From: Burkholderiales bacterium RIFCSPLOWO2_02_FULL_57_36
GTDB lineage: Bacteria > Pseudomonadota > Gammaproteobacteria > Burkholderiales > Burkholderiaceae_D
Direction: 5' to 3'
Length of the DNA stretch: 64,000 bases
Assembly: GCA_001770855.1 (NCBI GenBank)
Contig: MESE01000094.1
Location: forward strand, 62,001-126,000
The notes beneath the pieces are model-generated. The model made no database searches. It was not told the DNA's origin and worked only from the letters and a program-made list of their open reading frames with translations. Each line of letters begins with the position of its first letter. The first letter of the stretch is position 1. This document shows positions 60,564 through 64,000 of this stretch, piece after piece. Position numbers and translations under genes: made by a program.

Positions 60564-63500
60564 TTATTTTTCAGCTTCGCTGCCGCTAATTTCCCGGCTT
60601 TTGTCATCGGTATTCGCCGGCCCATATCCGCCGCCGCCCGGCGTTTCAATCACGAACAGGTCACCGGGCTGCATCTGCGTCTTGTCGACGTGCCGCAATT
60701 CGTCCACGCGTCCATCGGCGCGGACCACGCTGTTGCGGCCGGTTGCGCCGGGCTTACCGCCGGCCATGCCGAACGGTGCATGCAGCCGGTTATTCGACAA
60801 GATGGATGCGGTCATCGGCTCCAGGAAGCGGACCTTGCGTATGCCGCCATTGCCGCCATGCCATTTCCCTTTGCCGCCTGAAGCGGGTCGGATTTCATAA
60901 CTTTCGAGCCGTACCGGAAACCGGAATTCCAATACCTCGGGGTCGGTCAGGCGCGAGTTGGTCATGTTGGTCTGTACCACATCCGTGCCGTCAAACCCGT
61001 CGCCCGCACCGGAGCCGCCGGAGACGGTTTCATAGTATTGATAGCGATCGTTGCCGAAAGTGAAATTGTTCATCGTCCCCTGTGCGGCTGCCATGATGCC
61101 GAGGGCGCCGTACAGCGCATTGGTAATGCAGGTCGAGGTTTCGACGTTGCCCGATACCACTGAAGCGGGATAGTGCGGGTTGAGCATGGATCCATCGGGA
61201 ATGATGACATTCAATGGTTTCAAGCAGCCGGCATTGAGCGGAATATCGTCGTTGACCAAGGTGCGAAACACATACAGCACTGCAGCCATGCATACCGCCG
61301 ACGGTGCATTGAAGTTGTTGGCAAGCTGCGCCGACGTGCCGGTGAAGTCGATGTCGGCGCTGCGCTCGGCCTGATTGACGCGGATGGCGACGCGGATCAC
61401 CGCGCCGTTATCGAGCAGGTATTCGTATGCGCCGTCTTTCAATGCGGTGATAACGCGTCGTACCGCTTCCTCCGCATTGTCCTGGACATGCCGCATATAG
61501 GCCTGCACCACATTCAGTCCGAAATGCGCGACCATCTTGCCGAACTCCTCGACACCTTTTTGATTGGCGGCGATCTGGGCGCGCAAGTCGGCCAGGTTCT
61601 GTTCCGGATTTCGGGCGGGATACTTGGCGCCCGTCAGAAGCACACGCGTTTCCGCTTCACGGAAATGCCCCGCCGCGACCAGCTTGAAATTATTGATCAG
61701 CACGCCTTCTTCTTCGACCACGGTCGAATCGGGAGGCATGGAGCCGGGCGTGGTGCCGCCGATGTCGGCATGATGGCCGCGCGAGCCGACGTAAAAGAGA
61801 ATTTCCGTGCCGGTATCGTTGAACACCGGCGTGATCACCGTGACATCCGGCAGATGGGTGCCGCCATGGTACGGATCGTTCAGCATGAAGACGTCGCCGG
61901 GGAACATCCCGCCGCTGTTTTCGCGGATTACGGTCTTGATGCTTTCTCCCATCGAGCCGAGATGCACCGGCATGTGCGGTGCGTTCGCAATCAGGTTTCC
62001 CGCCGCATCGAAGATCGCGCAGCTGAAATCGAGCCGTTCCTTGATGTTGACTGAATAGGCGGTATTTTGCAGCCGCAGCCCCATCTGCTCGGCGATCGAC
62101 ATGAACAGGTTATTGAAAATTTCCAGCATCACCGGGTCGGCGCTGGTTCCGATCGCACGGCGTTCCGGCCGCGCTTCGGTACGCGTGAGGACCAGGTGAT
62201 CCAGCGGCGTGACTTCGGCCTGCCAGCCGGGCTCGACGATGGTGGTCGCATTGGCCTCGGCAATGATGGCGGGACCCTTGATGATGTCGCCCCGGCGTGT
62301 GTCCTCGCGCTTGTAGAGTGCAGTGTCATGCCATTGGCCGTGGGAGAAAATGCGCACGGTTTCGGCAGCGCGCAAAGACACTTTGCGCAACGGCCGCGAC
62401 GGCGCGACTTCCTGCGGCGCATCGGATGGTCCGATTGCTTCGACCGATACCGCTTCCACGATCAATGCTTTGCCGGGCATCAGAAAGGAAAAGCGTTTCT
62501 TGTATGCATCTTCGAATTGGGTCTGCATGCTTGCAACGTTGCCGAACAGGACGATCAGCGCGGAATCCGTTCCTTCATAACGCAGATGCACGCGCCGGAT
62601 GTCGCGCACGCGGGCGCGAGGAACTTCCTGGGCGATCAATTCCTGCTGTGCTTCGACTGCGAGCTGTTCCAGCTTCGATTGAATGTTCGGCAGCGCCGCA
62701 TCATCGAGCCGGATTTCCATTGCCGCTTCGCGCATTGCGGTTTGATCGGCTAGTCCCATGCCATAGGCGGATAACACGCCGCCCAGCGGATGGGCGAATA
62801 CCTTGGTCATGCCGAGCGCATCCGCAACCAGGCAGGCATGCTGGCCGCCGGCGCCGCCGAACGTGGCCAGCACATATTCCATCACGTCGTGGCCGCGCTG
62901 TACCGAGATCTGTTTGATCGCATTGGTCATGTTGCCCACGGCAATGTCGATGAACCCCTCGGCGATTTCTTCCGGGAGCGACTTCTTTCCGGTGGCGCGC
63001 TCAATCTCCGCCGCCATGTCGGCAAACGCTCGTACCGCCGCTTCGCGGTCGAGTTCCTGATCGGCGTTGGTGCCGAATACTTTTGGAAAATAAGCCGGCT
63101 GGATCTTGCCCAGCATGACATTGCAGTCGGTCACGGTCAACGGACCGCCACGGCGATAACTTGCCGGGCCCGGATTGGCGCCGGCGCTGTCAGGGCCGAC
63201 CCGATAGCGCGCGCCATCGAAATGCAGGATCGAGCCGCCGCCCGCGGCGACGGTATGGATGCTCATCATCGGCGCGCGCATGCGCACCCCTGCCACCTGA
63301 GTTTCGAAGACGCGTTCGAATTCTCCGGCGTAATGCGACACGTCGGTCGAGGTCCCGCCCATATCGAAGCCGATCACCTTGTCGAACCCGGCGAGCTGGC
63401 TGGTCCGTACCATGCCGACGATGCCGCCTGCCGGTCCGGACAGGATCGAGTCCTTGCCGTGAAAAGTATGAGCGTCGGTCAGGCCGCCGTTCGATTGCAT

Positions 63501-64000
63501 GAATTGCAGATTCACTCCCGGCATCTCCTGCGCCACCTGGTCCACATAGCGCCGCAGGATCGGCGACAGGTAGGCATCGACCACCGTGGTGTCGCCGCGC
63601 GAAATCAGCTTCATCATCGGGCTGGTTTTGTGCGACACCGAAATCTGCGTGAAGCCGATGTCGCAGGCAATGCGCTCGACTTCAGCCTCATGCTGGGTGT
63701 AGCGATAGCCATGCATCAGGACGATGGCTATCCCGCGATAACCGTTGTCGTATGCGGCGCGCAGCGCCACCCGGGTTTTCACTTCATCGAGCGGTTGAAC
63801 GATATCTCCGTGTGCGCCGACGCGTTCGTCGATCTCGACCACCTGGCGATAGAGTAACTGCGGCAGGACGATATTCCGGTCGAACAGGCGCGGCCGGTTC
63901 TGATAAGCGATCCGCAGCGCATCGCGGAAGCCGCTGGTGATCGCCAGTACGGTCGGCTCACCTTTGCGCTCAAGCAGCGCATTGGTCGCGACCGTGGTGC
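60564..64000 (-). CDS. 5-oxoprolinase / hydantoinase A-B fusion (5' end outside window)
   Basis: A leftward gene open to the right edge; 1,145 codons are visible. The ATP-dependent HyuA half has [14 protein letters not shown] at the edge, [20 protein letters not shown] and [24 protein letters not shown]. The HyuB half begins near base 62130 ([17 protein letters not shown]) and contains [28 protein letters not shown] and the C-terminal ETPGGGGYG. Joined halves of about 1,200 residues are typical of OplAH-like ATP-hydrolysing 5-oxoprolinases; separate-subunit relatives act on N-methylhydantoin. Substrate is therefore probable, not proven. About 60 N-terminal residues are missing from the window. 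Confidence 0.9.
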   Translation of the reverse strand, partial: TTVATNALLERKGEPTVLAITSGFRDALRIAYQNRPRLFDRNIVLPQLLYRQVVEIDERVGAHGDIVQPLDEVKTRVALRAAYDNGYRGIAIVLMHGYRYTQHEAEVERIACDIGFTQISVSHKTSPMMKLISRGDTTVVDAYLSPILRRYVDQVAQEMPGVNLQFMQSNGGLTDAHTFHGKDSILSGPAGGIVGMVRTSQLAGFDKVIGFDMGGTSTDVSHYAGEFERVFETQVAGVRMRAPMMSIHTVAAGGGSILHFDGARYRVGPDSAGANPGPASYRRGGPLTVTDCNVMLGKIQPAYFPKVFGTNADQELDREAAVRAFADMAAEIERATGKKSLPEEIAEGFIDIAVGNMTNAIKQISVQRGHDVMEYVLATFGGAGGQHACLVADALGMTKVFAHPLGGVLSAYGMGLADQTAMREAAMEIRLDDAALPNIQSKLEQLAVEAQQELIAQEVPRARVRDIRRVHLRYEGTDSALIVLFGNVASMQTQFEDAYKKRFSFLMPGKALIVEAVSVEAIGPSDAPQEVAPSRPLRKVSLRAAETVRIFSHGQWHDTALYKREDTRRGDIIKGPAIIAEANATTIVEPGWQAEVTPLDHLVLTRTEARPERRAIGTSADPVMLEIFNNLFMSIAEQMGLRLQNTAYSVNIKERLDFSCAIFDAAGNLIANAPHMPVHLGSMGESIKTVIRENSGGMFPGDVFMLNDPYHGGTHLPDVTVITPVFNDTGTEILFYVGSRGHHADIGGTTPGSMPPDSTVVEEEGVLINNFKLVAAGHFREAETRVLLTGAKYPARNPEQNLADLRAQIAANQKGVEEFGKMVAHFGLNVVQAYMRHVQDNAEEAVRRVITALKDGAYEYLLDNGAVIRVAIRVNQAERSADIDFTGTSAQLANNFNAPSAVCMAAVLYVFRTLVNDDIPLNAGCLKPLNVIIPDGSMLNPHYPASVVSGNVETSTCITNALYGALGIMAAAQGTMNNFTFGNDRYQYYETVSGGSGAGDGFDGTDVVQTNMTNSRLTDPEVLEFRFPVRLESYEIRPASGGKGKWHGGNGGIRKVRFLEPMTASILSNNRLHAPFGMAGGKPGATGRNSVVRADGRVDELRHVDKTQMQPGDLFVIETPGGGGYGPANTDDKSREISGSEAEK

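Noticed and set aside
61173-63857. Long plus-strand frames opposite the oxoprolinase gene
   Set aside because: The minus-strand protein has full HyuA and HyuB motifs throughout; the plus-strand frames show none.

Overview
The window reads as chromosomal DNA of a betaproteobacterium, most likely an Oxalobacteraceae-type Burkholderiales. I base this on gene order and protein style: gltA near odhA-odhB-lpd, surE-pcm-nlpD-rpoS, and the long run rlmN-pilW-rodZ-ispG-hisS-yfgM-bamB-der-hfq-hflX-hflK-hflC-hisZ-purA. The genus is not fixed by anything I can see. There are no insertion sequences, phage genes, CRISPR arrays or rRNA operons. Almost all of the DNA is coding and moderately GC-rich.

Layout. 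1-912 is the 3' part of citrate synthase, closed by a strong terminator. 1.2-11.8 kb is a transport and signalling block lying between two TCA-cycle loci. It holds a DUF4212 small subunit and a large sodium:solute symporter, a TPR protein, a small membrane protein, and a leftward operon. In transcription order (right to left) that operon is: a 66-residue membrane protein, an SLC5-type transporter fused to a histidine kinase (CrbS/CbrA-like), a single-domain response regulator, a membrane protein joining a PAS and kinase-like region to a DEDDh exonuclease, and a CBS-DUF294 nucleotidyltransferase-like protein. 12.1-17.8 kb is the 2-oxoglutarate dehydrogenase operon odhA-odhB-lpdA, followed by a lipoprotein and zapE. 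19.5-24.6 kb holds an exported coiled-coil protein, a PP2C phosphatase, a YdcH-like protein, a DinG/YoaA-type helicase and a quinone oxidoreductase. 24.7-30.5 kb is surE-pcm-nlpD-rpoS-exonuclease-rlmD, tied together by 4-base overlaps. 30.5-31.9 kb has a Bax-inhibitor-1 family protein and ndk. 31.9-47.8 kb is the long housekeeping run ending in purA and a phosphoribosyltransferase. 47.8-64 kb holds tRNA-Leu(CAG), rnr, rlmB, cysE, lpxH, two cyclophilins, cysS, a DNA glycosylase, accA, tilS, lysC, tRNA-Ser(GCT), and a 5-oxoprolinase-type HyuA-HyuB fusion that runs off the right edge.

How it fits together. The left third joins carbon entry (a probable carboxylate symporter), carbon sensing (the transporter-kinase) and oxidation (GltA, OGDH). 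The middle is stress and stationary-phase control (rpoS operon), envelope assembly, RNA modification and translation quality control. The most unusual locus is the leftward signalling operon. Its second membrane protein has a histidine-kinase-like region that has lost the phospho-acceptor histidine and ATP-binding boxes, yet carries an apparently intact exonuclease. A short leader reading frame with a hairpin over its ribosome binding site, just ahead of the symporter genes, is a second candidate for a new regulatory device. Functions given for these two are inference.
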